Notes under the pieces: generated by a model
What the model was told of the DNA's origin: nothing
The model's database searches: none
Seen by the model: the letters and a program-made list of their open reading frames with translations, nothing else
Program-made: the position numbers and the translations under genes
Shown: positions 26,446-34,348 of the stretch, in pieces
Numbering within the stretch: position 1 is the first letter of the stretch
Layout of the letters: each line of letters starts with the position of its first letter
Origin: JBBQLG01 sp038327655
GTDB taxonomy: Bacteria > Bacteroidota > Bacteroidia > Cytophagales > Spirosomataceae
NCBI GenBank assembly: GCA_038327655.1
Contig: JBBQLG010000014.1
Location: 1 to 64,000, forward strand
Length of the DNA: 64,000 nt
Direction of reading: 5' to 3'

Positions 26446-27534
26446 TTACTTTTTGCCCGACCCGTTTAGAAAGCCACTAATTTTCTCATTCAGGAATTTA
26501 GCATCGGCGGGGTTGCTGGCGGCACCGGCCGTGTGGCCCCAAAGCGACGGAATGGGCATCAGCGAAACACCGGGGATGAACGCGGCTTCGTAGCGGGCAT
26601 CACCCACGGGAAAGTACAAATCGGTTTCCGACGGCATGTACAACAACGGTACCCGAATGGATTGCAGCGCTTTTTCCACGTTGCCATCGAACCCCGCCGT
26701 ACCCCCCACGTTATGGTATTCCCAGGTGCGCATTTGGAGAATCAAATCATTGGCGTCGGCACCGGGAATAAAGTGCGTGCGGTAGTTGTTCAGCACCTGC
26801 TCGAAGGTAGTGCCGGGACTTTCTTCCTTCCGCCACAGTTCCCGACGCCACCATTCCTGCGAAAACAGCCAGCCGGTCCAGACCACGGCAAACGCTTCGA
26901 GACCTTTGGTGGGTGGCGTGGTGTAATCACCGTTCATAAACGCGGCATCCGCCGTGAGCGCGGCAATCTGACCCTCCAGCCGAACCACCCCGTGCGGGTA
27001 GTTTTTGGCAGTTCCAGCCGTCGCCACAATCCGGTCGGCAAAGGTTGGATGGCTCACGGCCCACTGAAACGCCTGCTGCGCGCCCATCGAAAAGCCAATG
27101 ATCGCCCGCAGGTGCGTTACCTTCAGTTGCTCCGTCAGCAACCGGTGCACCGCCCCGACGTTGTCCCGAATGGTCATAACCGGAAAGCGGGGACCGTGGT
27201 AAGGCTCCGGCGTGTTACTCGGCGACGACGAACGGCCATTGCCGAAGAGTTCGGTGGTCACTAAGCAGAATTTAGTGGTGTCTAAGGCCTTACCCGCCCC
27301 AATCAGCCATTCGTAACCCCGGTAGGTAGCCATGTAGTGCGAAGGCAGCAGAATCACGTTGTCGCGGGCGGCATTCGGACGGCCATACACGCCGTACACG
27401 ACCTGCGCTTTGGGCAGAACCGTGCCGCTTTCGGTGCGAAAATTGTCGATCACGAACGTCTGCCGGACGGGCGGAGCGATGGACTGGCCCAACAAAGCGG
27501 GCGGAAGCAGGAGGAGTAGCAGGAGTTTTTTCAC
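26446..27534 (-). CDS. Secreted alpha/beta hydrolase of the MetX (homoserine acetyltransferase) fold
   Basis: 362 residues from a GTG start (27534), giving a strong signal peptide (KKLLLLLLLPPALLGQS). The remainder has the MetX layout: LVTTELFGNGRSSSPSNTP, nucleophile Ser in IIGFSMGAQQAFQWA, the Asp in SETDLYFPV and His in LWGHTAG. True homoserine acetyltransferases are cytosolic, so a secreted copy probably is a hydrolase or transferase on another substrate (inference). A palindromic repeat lies 31 bases upstream of the start. It is not in an obvious operon. Confidence 0.85.
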   Translation of the reverse strand: MKKLLLLLLLPPALLGQSIAPPVRQTFVIDNFRTESGTVLPKAQVVYGVYGRPNAARDNVILLPSHYMATYRGYEWLIGAGKALDTTKFCLVTTELFGNGRSSSPSNTPEPYHGPRFPVMTIRDNVGAVHRLLTEQLKVTHLRAIIGFSMGAQQAFQWAVSHPTFADRIVATAGTAKNYPHGVVRLEGQIAALTADAAFMNGDYTTPPTKGLEAFAVVWTGWLFSQEWWRRELWRKEESPGTTFEQVLNNYRTHFIPGADANDLILQMRTWEYHNVGGTAGFDGNVEKALQSIRVPLLYMPSETDLYFPVGDARYEAAFIPGVSLMPIPSLWGHTAGAASNPADAKFLNEKISGFLNGSGKK

Positions 27535-27565
27535 CGTTGAATATATCGTTTTTCGGTAAGAAGTT

Positions 27566-27638
27566 TTTTGTCATCCTGAAGCATGAAGGATCTTAGCGGT
27601 CAAGCACCTAAAATCCTTCATGCTTCAGGATGACAAAA
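27566..27638. repeat. Palindromic intergenic element, copy 2
   Basis: Arms 27566-27594 and 27610-27638 pair over 29 bases with few mismatches around a 15-base loop. The left arm is identical to that of copy 1. It lies between the MetX-like gene and arfB, both on the minus strand. Confidence 0.9.
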
Positions 27639-27690
27639 ATAACCCGTTACTCAAGTGCAACCGAACTTAAAATGACGATGATTTTACTGA

Positions 27691-28092
27691 TTAGAAATCG
27701 ACGCGACCGCGCAGGGCTTTGGTTTCGCCCTTCTTCTTTTTGCCGCTGATGCGTTCGGCAATGGAGGACTTGCTGGGCCGGGTGGCCTTGCGGGGTTTGG
27801 GCTGTTCAAAAGCTTTCTCGATGAGCCGGTAAAACTTCCGGGTTACCTTCTCTTTATTGCCCAATTGCGACCGCTCGGTCTGGTGCGAAAGGACCAACTC
27901 GCCTTCGGTCGTGAGTTTATTGGCTAATTTGGTCAGTAAAAGGGTGCGCTGTTCATCGGTGAGCAGCGCCGAATCGCGGACACTGAACCGGAGTTCGGCT
28001 TTGGTCGCTACTTTATTCACGTTCTGGCCACCGGCACCACCGCTGCGGGCAAATTGATACTGTACGTCAGGTTGCAGGTTTTTTGCGTTCAT
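27691..28092 (-). CDS. arfB: Alternative ribosome-rescue factor ArfB (YaeJ)
   Basis: 133 residues, the normal ArfB length. The catalytic peptidyl-tRNA hydrolase motif is present as SGGAGGQNVNKVATKAEL. The C-terminus is basic (KKKKGETKALRGRVDF), as needed for entry into the mRNA channel. ArfB releases the nascent chain from ribosomes stalled without a stop codon. It is shorter than release factors 1 and 2 and lacks their codon-recognition domain. Monocistronic. Confidence 0.95.
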   Translation of the reverse strand: MNAKNLQPDVQYQFARSGGAGGQNVNKVATKAELRFSVRDSALLTDEQRTLLLTKLANKLTTEGELVLSHQTERSQLGNKEKVTRKFYRLIEKAFEQPKPRKATRPSKSSIAERISGKKKKGETKALRGRVDF

Positions 28093-28226
28093 GGTATAAA
28101 ACAGGACATAATCCGGCGGAGCACAGAATCGGATGCGCCGGACAGCCGCTGAAACTTTCAGGCTGAATAATGACTTTTGTCTTCATCCAGCCTGACGTCT
28201 TTTTCACAACCCAATTCAGACGCACA

Positions 28227-28559
28227 ATGTCACACGCTCAACCCGAATTATTGCTCTCAACCACCATTCAGGCCCTGCAACTGCGCGAACTCACGTCGGG
28301 GGCCAGCCTGATCACCGACTGGATCGACATTCTGTCGGAAACCGACGGGGTCGAACCGGTTACGATGAGCCTGCAAAACCTGCGCGACGAACTCAGCCGA
28401 CCCGCGCCCGACGGTATCCGCATTCAGGTGTTGCTGGACGAAATGGCTCAGTACGCCGGTGCCTATGCCCGACAGGCCCCACCCGATGTGGCCGACTCCC
28501 TACAGCAACTTTCGCTGCGGCTGACCGACATTGCTACCCGGATTGGCCTTAGCAACTAA
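28227..28559 (+). CDS. Small helical protein, tandem paralog 1 of 6
   Basis: 110 residues from ATG 28227 (the longer frame begins in the upstream non-coding region). It shares the family pattern seen in the next five genes: TIQAL near the start, SLITDWIDIL at ~30, LQNLRDEL, a PDG...I..LL turn, and a C-terminal helix LSLRLTDIATRIG. It is the most divergent copy. There is no signal peptide, membrane helix or catalytic motif; the whole chain predicts three to four amphipathic helices. I do not recognise the family. It is separated from copy 2 by 152 bases and may have its own promoter. Confidence 0.75.
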   Translation: MSHAQPELLLSTTIQALQLRELTSGASLITDWIDILSETDGVEPVTMSLQNLRDELSRPAPDGIRIQVLLDEMAQYAGAYARQAPPDVADSLQQLSLRLTDIATRIGLSN

Positions 28560-28711
28560 GGGATTGAGGTTTTTGCGGTCTTCAGGTAAAGCAAACCCCG
28601 GGTAAACTTCACATAAATACCTCATTAGCCTATAAACAATATCGGTAAACGAGAGATTCGGATTAAGCAGTCTCACTGGCTGTTTTATTTCACTTTAACC
28701 GTTTCCCAATC

Positions 28712-29047
28712 ATGGCAACCAACAAAGCCGAATCCCTGATCACCTCCACCATTGAAGCCCTCGAAGGCGGTGCTGACAGCGTAAAACCAAAAGACGGTAC
28801 CAGCCTGATTAAAGACTGGATCACCACCCTGAAAAAGGACGAAGAGACCAGCGACGTAGCCGATCAGTTGCAGGACCTGCACGACCAGTTGGGCGAAAAA
28901 GCACCGGATGGCAAAAAAATTCACGCCATCCTGAAGCACCTGGCCGATGGCACCGCTAAAGCCGCCAAAAGTGCCGATGGTGAGTTGAAAGAGTCGCTGA
29001 CGAACCTCGCCGACACCCTCAACCAATTCGGTAAAGACATTAAATAA
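28712..29047 (+). CDS. Small helical protein, tandem paralog 2 of 6
   Basis: 111 residues, Lys/Asp-rich. Family features: LITSTIEALEGG, TSLIKDWITTLKKD, VADQLQDLHDQL, APDGKKIHAILKHLADGT and the end LADTLNQFGKDIK. It is the most basic member. Probably co-transcribed with copy 3, 26 bases downstream. Function unknown; cytosolic by absence of signal or membrane segments. Confidence 0.8.
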   Translation: MATNKAESLITSTIEALEGGADSVKPKDGTSLIKDWITTLKKDEETSDVADQLQDLHDQLGEKAPDGKKIHAILKHLADGTAKAAKSADGELKESLTNLADTLNQFGKDIK

Positions 29048-29073
29048 ATCGCTAACCCAAAGATTCAATCGTT

Positions 29074-29406
29074 ATGACTTCTCAAAATCAAGGTACGTCG
29101 GCTTTGCTCGACCAGACTGTTCAAGCCCTCAGCGGCAACGCTACGGCCGTTTCGCCTACCGATGGTACGTCTTTAATTGATAGCTGGATCACCGCCCTCG
29201 GCTCCGACAGCGAAGTATCCGACAGCCTGAGCGATCTCAAAGCCGCTCTTCAGGATGGGTCGGCCAGTGGTGCCGACATTCAGGACATCCTGACGGATCT
29301 GGCCGACCAGACCGAAACAGCCGCCGAAGATGCCGACAGCAGTGCGCAAACGTCATTACAAAGCTTAGCTTCGTCGTTGCGGAGTTTCGGCAAGCAATTG
29401 TCGTAG
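29074..29406 (+). CDS. Small helical protein, tandem paralog 3 of 6
   Basis: 110 residues, Ser/Asp-rich and acidic. Family features: LLDQTVQALSGN, TSLIDSWITAL, DILTDLADQTETAAEDAD and the end SLASSLRSFGKQLS. It follows copy 2 by 26 bases, and its unit is closed by the terminator at 29450. Function unknown. Confidence 0.8.
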   Translation: MTSQNQGTSALLDQTVQALSGNATAVSPTDGTSLIDSWITALGSDSEVSDSLSDLKAALQDGSASGADIQDILTDLADQTETAAEDADSSAQTSLQSLASSLRSFGKQLS

Positions 29407-29449
29407 TAGCAGGCAATCCCACAGCAGCCTGTTCTGCATACGGTTTCGC

Positions 29450-29483
29450 GAAGAGATGTCCGCCGGGCATCTCTTCTTTTTTT
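29450..29483 (+). terminator. Rho-independent terminator between paralogs 3 and 4
   Basis: Perfect 9-bp stem (29450-29458 with 29468-29476), 9-base loop and seven T. It separates the array into two transcription units. Confidence 0.85.
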
Positions 29484-29551
29484 AGGCGAACAAATACGGA
29501 CAGGCTGAGTTTAAACCACACAACAAACCTATTACTAAAGACTCGACACCC

Positions 29552-29911
29552 ATGGCACATCAACATTCGCAAACGGGCGGCTCTTCGGCCACCACCCTGT
29601 TAGACGCCACCATCGAAGCCTTCGATCAGGGGCAGGCAGCCTCCCCGCAGGAAGGGCTTTCGCTCATCACGGACTGGTTTTCGTCCCTGAAAAGCGACCA
29701 CAAAGCCAACGCACTGGTGGAGCCGCTGAAAGAATTACAGGCCGAATTGCAGGGTACGCCCAGCAACGCCAAACTGAAGTCGATCCTGAAAGGATTAGCC
29801 GATCAGACCGAGGCCCTGGCCGACGATGCCGACGGTGATTTTACCTCGCGGCTGCAAACTCTGGCCCAGGCCCTGCGCAATTTCGCCGGTCAGTTGTCGA
29901 CAGCGGTATAG
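29552..29911 (+). CDS. Small helical protein, tandem paralog 4 of 6
   Basis: 119 residues with a short polar N-terminal extension (MAHQHSQTGGSS). Family features: TLLDATIEAFDQG, LSLITDWFSSLKSD, LKSILKGLADQTEALADDAD and the end LAQALRNFAGQLS. It is coupled to copy 5, whose ATG is three bases past this stop. It opens the second transcription unit after the terminator. Confidence 0.8.
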   Translation: MAHQHSQTGGSSATTLLDATIEAFDQGQAASPQEGLSLITDWFSSLKSDHKANALVEPLKELQAELQGTPSNAKLKSILKGLADQTEALADDADGDFTSRLQTLAQALRNFAGQLSTAV

Positions 29912-29914
29912 TCT

Positions 29915-30259
29915 ATGGGAACGAACTTACCGGAGCAAACCATGCTGGACCAGACGCTCCACGCGTTCAGCAACGGCGGAGATTCTACGGTTTCACCGGC
30001 GCAGGCGCAACCCCTCATTGAGGGCTGGCTGCAGGCATTGCAGGGCGACCCGAATGTGGACGCAATCAAGCAATCACTGACCGAATTGAACGAACAGCTA
30101 CAGACCGCACAACCCAACCGCGACCGCATTCGTGACCTGCTGAGTAGTATGTCGGCACAGGCGGCCGACATGGCGCAGGGACCGTACGCTGAAGGAACCT
30201 GGACCGGCAAATTGGAACGCATGGCTAAAATACTGGCCGAATTCAGCCAAACGCTCTAA
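29915..30259 (+). CDS. Small helical protein, tandem paralog 5 of 6
   Basis: 114 residues. Family features: MLDQTLHAFSNGG, PLIEGWLQALQGD, LTELNEQLQ and RIRDLLSSMSAQAADMA, ending MAKILAEFSQTL. The ADQT segment of the other copies is replaced by SAQA, so it is one of the more divergent members. Three-base spacing to copy 4 and 11 to copy 6 indicate a tightly coupled operon. Confidence 0.78.
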   Translation: MGTNLPEQTMLDQTLHAFSNGGDSTVSPAQAQPLIEGWLQALQGDPNVDAIKQSLTELNEQLQTAQPNRDRIRDLLSSMSAQAADMAQGPYAEGTWTGKLERMAKILAEFSQTL

Positions 30260-30270
30260 CCCCCGCCCTC

Positions 30271-30618
30271 ATGCTCACGCCCGAACAATCCGATACCCTG
30301 CTCGACACGACCATGGATGTGCTCCAGGCCGACATTCCAACGCTGACGCCCCAATCCGGCAAAGGCATTCTGGACAGTTGGCTCGACGCCATCCGGCAGG
30401 CCGACAATGCCCATGACTTGGTCGATTCGCTGGAAGAACTGAAAACGCTTCTGGAAGCCAACGCTGAGCCGAAGTCCATCGAAACGACGCTGGGCAAACT
30501 GGCGGATCAGACCCGGTTGATGAGTTCGAGCGTTGGGGCTTCGGGGGATTTGGCATCCCGACTCGACGCCCTCTCCTCGGCCCTGCGGACGCTGGCGGGC
30601 CACTTGGGAAACCCGTAA
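30271..30618 (+). CDS. Small helical protein, tandem paralog 6 of 6
   Basis: 115 residues. Family features: TLLDTTMDVLQADI, GILDSWLDAIRQAD, LVDSLEELKTLLEA, LGKLADQTRLM and the end LSSALRTLAGHLG. It is the last gene of the array, closed by a terminator at 30645 that also faces the convergent monooxygenase gene. Confidence 0.8.
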   Translation: MLTPEQSDTLLDTTMDVLQADIPTLTPQSGKGILDSWLDAIRQADNAHDLVDSLEELKTLLEANAEPKSIETTLGKLADQTRLMSSSVGASGDLASRLDALSSALRTLAGHLGNP

Positions 30619-30644
30619 CGTTCAGGTGATTTCTTCATTATTAG

Positions 30645-30676
30645 TCGGCAACTTCCGTAGGGGGGTTGCCGATTTT
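30645..30676 (+). terminator. Terminator after the six-paralog array
   Basis: An 8-bp perfect stem (30645-30652 with 30665-30672), 12-base loop and four T, placed just before the end of the convergent gene. Confidence 0.65.
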
Positions 30677-30680
30677 GCTG

Positions 30681-30971
30681 TCAAACTGCCATCGGCTCCG
30701 CCGAAAATGCTGTGGGCTTTTCAGCGAACAATGCCTTCGTGGCGGCCCAGGTCGTGCGGAACAACTCACTCTGGCGGTAGGCTTCCAGTGCGTCGGGCGA
30801 CTCCCACAGGCTGTACGTCATCCGAACGTTCGGGTTATCCAGATCGCGCAGCAAATCGAGATGCTGACAGCCGGGGAAGGCCCGGATTTTGGCGTGCGAT
30901 CGGGAGAAGATGGCCATGAACGTGTCGAGTTCATCGGGGCGGAAAGTCATGCGGACAATGCGGATGAGCAT
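30681..30971 (-). CDS. Antibiotic biosynthesis monooxygenase-domain protein
   Basis: 96 residues with the full ABM ferredoxin-like fold pattern: IRIVRMTFRPDELDTFMAIF, FPGCQHLDLLRDLDN, YSLWESPDALEAYRQSELF. The family includes quinol monooxygenases and heme-degrading enzymes; the presence of an ABM fold alone does not fix the substrate. It is divergent from the aldo/keto reductase gene (62 bases between starts), so the two may share a control region. Confidence 0.88.
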   Translation of the reverse strand: MLIRIVRMTFRPDELDTFMAIFSRSHAKIRAFPGCQHLDLLRDLDNPNVRMTYSLWESPDALEAYRQSELFRTTWAATKALFAEKPTAFSAEPMAV

Positions 30972-31033
30972 ACGGGTTGGTTCGTGTCAGTTATTTCCTG
31001 ACTTTCGCCGAAAACTACCCAAAACAATCATCT

Positions 31034-32005
31034 ATGCAATACCGTACGTTTGGCCGCACCGGCTGGCAAGTGGGTGAAATTGGCTACGGCATGTGGGGCC
31101 TGGCCGACTGGACCGGCTCCGACCGCGCCGAAGTGCTCCGCGCCCTCGAACGCGCCGTCGAGTTGGGCTGTAATTTTTTCGACACGGCCTGGGGCTACGG
31201 CAGTGGTGTCAGCGAGCAGGTACTGGGTCAGTTACTCGCCAATCACCCGGAGAAAAAGCTGTACGGCGCAACCAAAATTCCGCCCAAAAACCGCATCTGG
31301 CCCTCAAAAGCTGATTTCAAGTTAGACGACGTTTTCCCGGCCGACTACATCGAGGAATACACCCACATCAGCTTGAAAAATCTGGGCGTCGAGCAAATTG
31401 ACCTCATGCAGTTTCACGTCTGGGAAGATGCCTGGGCCGACCGCGACGACTGGAAAGAAGCCATCAGCAAACTCTCACAGGCCGGAAAAGTAAAAGCCTG
31501 GGGCATTTCGGTGAACCGCTGGGAACCGGACAACAGCCTGAACACGCTGCGAACCGGCCTGATCGACGCGGTGCAGGTAATCTACAACATCTTCGACCAG
31601 AACCCGGTCGATAACCTGTTTCCGCTTTGCCGCGAGTTGAACCTCGGCGTTATTGCCCGTGTCCCGTTCGACGAAGGTACCCTGACCGGCACGTTCACCA
31701 AAGAAACCACGTTCCCCGCCGACGACTGGCGGTCGACGTATTTCGTCCCGGAAAACCTCAACAGCAGCGTCGACCATGCCGATGCGTTACGCCCGCTCAT
31801 TCCCGCCGGGATGACGATGCCGGAAATGGCCCTGCGTTTCATTCTGGCCAATCCCGACGTACACACCACCATCCCCGGTATGCGCCAGATCCGCAACGTC
31901 GAAGCCAACACCGCCACCAGCGACGGCCGGTTGTTAGCGTCTGATTTGCTGAAAGAGTTGAAAGGCCACCGCTGGGACCGCACCCCGACGGAGTGGAGTC
32001 AATAG
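31034..32005 (+). CDS. Aldo/keto reductase
   Basis: 323 residues from ATG 31034 (MQYRTFGRTGWQVGEIGYGM, the standard opening). The AKR tetrad is visible: Asp and Tyr in FFDTAWGYGSG, Lys in LYGATKIPP and His in DLMQFHVWED. It reduces aldehydes or ketones with NADPH, with a cytosolic beta/alpha barrel. The longer upstream frame runs into the promoter region shared with the monooxygenase. A terminator follows directly. Confidence 0.92.
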   Translation: MQYRTFGRTGWQVGEIGYGMWGLADWTGSDRAEVLRALERAVELGCNFFDTAWGYGSGVSEQVLGQLLANHPEKKLYGATKIPPKNRIWPSKADFKLDDVFPADYIEEYTHISLKNLGVEQIDLMQFHVWEDAWADRDDWKEAISKLSQAGKVKAWGISVNRWEPDNSLNTLRTGLIDAVQVIYNIFDQNPVDNLFPLCRELNLGVIARVPFDEGTLTGTFTKETTFPADDWRSTYFVPENLNSSVDHADALRPLIPAGMTMPEMALRFILANPDVHTTIPGMRQIRNVEANTATSDGRLLASDLLKELKGHRWDRTPTEWSQ

Positions 32006-32029
32006 AAATACTCGTCTACAAAAGTAAAG

Positions 32030-32062
32030 AAGCCGCTTCCAGCATGATGGAGCGGCTTTTTT
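32030..32062 (+). terminator. Rho-independent terminator
   Basis: 8-bp stem (32030-32037 with 32051-32058), 13-base loop and a T tract, 24 bases after the aldo/keto reductase stop. Confidence 0.75.
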
Positions 32063-32080
32063 GTAGGTCGTAAAAAATAC

Positions 32081-32138
32081 AAGATAAAATCATCGTAAGA
32101 TAGATTTGACTTACGATGATTTTATCTTACAATCTTTG
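32081..32138 (+). promoter_or_regulatory. Operator-like 19-bp inverted repeat and candidate promoter of the two-component operon
   Basis: Perfect 19-base arms (32081-32099 and 32110-32128) surround a 10-base spacer that includes a TTTG (32105-32108, candidate -33 element). The right arm lies between this TTTG and AATCTTTG (32131-32138), one mismatch from the -7 consensus. This placement would let a bound protein block or recruit polymerase. The response regulator encoded 50 bases downstream is the obvious candidate ligand. Confidence 0.6.
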
Positions 32139-32187
32139 TTGACCCGATGGAGACGCCCGTGCAGCCGTACAGCACCAACCCAACGCC

Positions 32188-32874
32188 ATGAAGATACTCT
32201 TAGTCGAAGACGAACCGACGCTGAAAACCGCCGTGCAGCACTACCTGGAGGGCGAGGGCTATACCGTCACCACGGCGGGTACGTACCGGCAGGGGGCCGA
32301 AAAAGCGCACGACTACGACTATGATTGCATTGTGGTCGATCTGATGCTGCCCGATGGCAACGGCCTCGACCTGGTACGCGACCTTAAAAAACGGCGGTCG
32401 GCGGCTGGGATTATCGTGGTGACGGCGAAAGATGCGCTGACCGACAAGCTCACGGGCTTGGATGCCGGTGCCGACGATTACCTGACCAAACCCTTTCACC
32501 TGCCCGAACTGAACGCCCGGCTGCGCTCGGTACTGCGTCGGCGGTTATTTGGCGGGCAGGCGCGGGTGGATGCGGGTGACCTGACGCTCTGGCCCGATCA
32601 GCAGCGGGTAAGCGTCCGCGATGCCGACCTGAAACTGACCGGTAAAGAATACGAACTGCTGTTGTTTTTAGTCACCAACGCCGACCGGTTGCTGTCGAAA
32701 TCGGCCATTGCCGAGCACGTCTGGGGCGATGCCATGGATGCGGCCGATTCGCACGAGTTTCTGTACACGCACGTCAAAAACCTGCGCCGGAAACTGCTCG
32801 CGGCCGGTTGCTCCGATTATATTCAGACCCGGTATGGAGCCGGTTACATCTTCTCGACCCGAACGACGCCATGA
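32188..32874 (+). CDS. OmpR-family response regulator
   Basis: 228 residues. The receiver domain has the acidic pocket (LLVEDEP), phosphoacceptor Asp51 (IVVDLMLPDG) and the conserved Lys in YLTKPFH. The C-terminal winged helix ends with FLYTHVKNLRRKLLAAG and TRYGAGYIF. It overlaps the kinase gene by 4 bases (ATGA), so the pair is translationally coupled. A TonB receptor follows, suggesting control of uptake of a metal chelate or similar ligand. A perfect 19-bp inverted repeat lies in its promoter region. Confidence 0.95.
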   Translation: MKILLVEDEPTLKTAVQHYLEGEGYTVTTAGTYRQGAEKAHDYDYDCIVVDLMLPDGNGLDLVRDLKKRRSAAGIIVVTAKDALTDKLTGLDAGADDYLTKPFHLPELNARLRSVLRRRLFGGQARVDAGDLTLWPDQQRVSVRDADLKLTGKEYELLLFLVTNADRLLSKSAIAEHVWGDAMDAADSHEFLYTHVKNLRRKLLAAGCSDYIQTRYGAGYIFSTRTTP

Positions 32875-34226
32875 GCCTGCTTGGTCAAACCGCCCGGTAT
32901 TTGCTGCTGTCTGCCCTCATCATCGCGTTGCTGGGAGCGGTGAGTTTTTACGCATTTATTCACCGGGAGATTCGGCATGAAGTCGATGAGATTCTGATGA
33001 GTCAGCTGGAACAGACGAAATGGCGGCTCCAGCAACGGCCGACCGGTGCCGCCCTGCTCAGCGACTGGGACGATAATCCGCACATCGAACGCACAACAAG
33101 CCAACTCATGGCAGAACCCCGTTTCGAGGATGTAATGCTGCCCGACTCCTCGAACGGCGGCAGGCAGGTGGTGATGCGGCAGATACAAATGACGGTGCTG
33201 GCGGGTGGACAGCCATACCGGATCACCATCCGGTTGCCCTACCATGAATTTAACGAACTGGCGCGTGAACTGTCAGGATGGATCATTATGGGTTTTCTGG
33301 GGTTGATGACGCTGTCGGTACTGGTTGGGTTGGGGTTATCGAGCCGGTTGTGGCGACCGTTCTACGAAACCATCGACCGGCTCAACGACTTCCGGCTCGA
33401 CCAACCCACCAATCCGGTTTTCCCCGGTAGCCGCGTCCGGGAGTTTGGCCTGTTGAGCCGGTCGCTGAGCGGCTTGACGGAGAAGTTACGGCAGCAGTTT
33501 TCGTTGCAGCGGCAGTTCACCGAAAATGCCTCCCACGAGTTGCAGACCCCGCTGGCGGTGGCCTCCGCCGAATTGGAACTGCTCATTCAATCGGACCGGC
33601 TGACCGAATCCGACTGGGCACATTTGCAGCGGGCGACAGATGCGCTGGGTCGGTTGAGTCAGTTGAACCGGTCGCTGCTGCTGCTCACGCAGGTTGAGAA
33701 TAACCAGTTTGCCGGGGCCGAATCGGTAGACATGAGCCTGTTGGTAACAGAATATACCGATGAGTACGAGCCGTTTTTCGCGCACAAACACATGAGCGTC
33801 GAGCGGGCGATTGCGCCGGATGTGTACCAGCGCCTGAACCGGCAGTTGGCTATTGTTCTGCTGACGAACCTGCTGAAAAATGCGGTCCGGCATGGATGTG
33901 CCCGGCATGGCGGTGTCGCACACGGAGAGCGGGCAGACGTTCGCGTATTGACCGGCGATTTTTCACCCGAAGCCGATGGCGGCCACATCGGCATTGTGCT
34001 CACGCCGGACAGCCTGACGATCAGCAATACGGGCAAACCACTCCCCTTCGCGGCCGACCAACTGTTTAACCGATTCGTGAAAGACCCCGCCCGACCCGAT
34101 TCGACCGGGTTGGGATTGGCGTTGGTGAAACAGATTACCGACCGCTACGGCCTGCCGCTGACCTACGCGTACGACCCCAAACAAGGCATCCATACCTTCC
34201 GGGTAGGCCTGCGACCCAATGGCTAA
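32871..34226 (+). CDS. Membrane sensor histidine kinase
   Basis: 451 residues from ATG 32871. Two membrane helices (LLLSALIIALLGAVSFYAF and WIIMGFLGLMTLSVLVGLG) flank a ~120-residue periplasmic sensor. HAMP-like linker, HisKA with His222 in NASHELQTPLA, N box LLKNAVRHG and G2 box STGLGLALVKQITD follow. The G1 region reads LTISNTGKPL without the usual Asp-x-Gly but still with Asn-Thr-Gly, as in many OmpR-partner kinases. It is the cognate kinase of the regulator that overlaps it. The downstream TonB receptor gene may be its target. Confidence 0.93.
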   Translation: MSLLGQTARYLLLSALIIALLGAVSFYAFIHREIRHEVDEILMSQLEQTKWRLQQRPTGAALLSDWDDNPHIERTTSQLMAEPRFEDVMLPDSSNGGRQVVMRQIQMTVLAGGQPYRITIRLPYHEFNELARELSGWIIMGFLGLMTLSVLVGLGLSSRLWRPFYETIDRLNDFRLDQPTNPVFPGSRVREFGLLSRSLSGLTEKLRQQFSLQRQFTENASHELQTPLAVASAELELLIQSDRLTESDWAHLQRATDALGRLSQLNRSLLLLTQVENNQFAGAESVDMSLLVTEYTDEYEPFFAHKHMSVERAIAPDVYQRLNRQLAIVLLTNLLKNAVRHGCARHGGVAHGERADVRVLTGDFSPEADGGHIGIVLTPDSLTISNTGKPLPFAADQLFNRFVKDPARPDSTGLGLALVKQITDRYGLPLTYAYDPKQGIHTFRVGLRPNG

Positions 34227-34348
34227 CCGGATGGCACGAGCGAGGACGCCCATGCCATCCATGCATACGACTTAACAGTCTCTTTCCCTGCTCTTCACAT
34301 TTTCTCCACAATTCTGCCGTACTCTTGCGGGAGCATTTTACGTGGAGC

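Noticed and set aside
26533..27264. 243-codon plus-strand frame opposite the MetX-like gene
   Set aside because: Shadow of a gene with intact triad and signal peptide; no family match.
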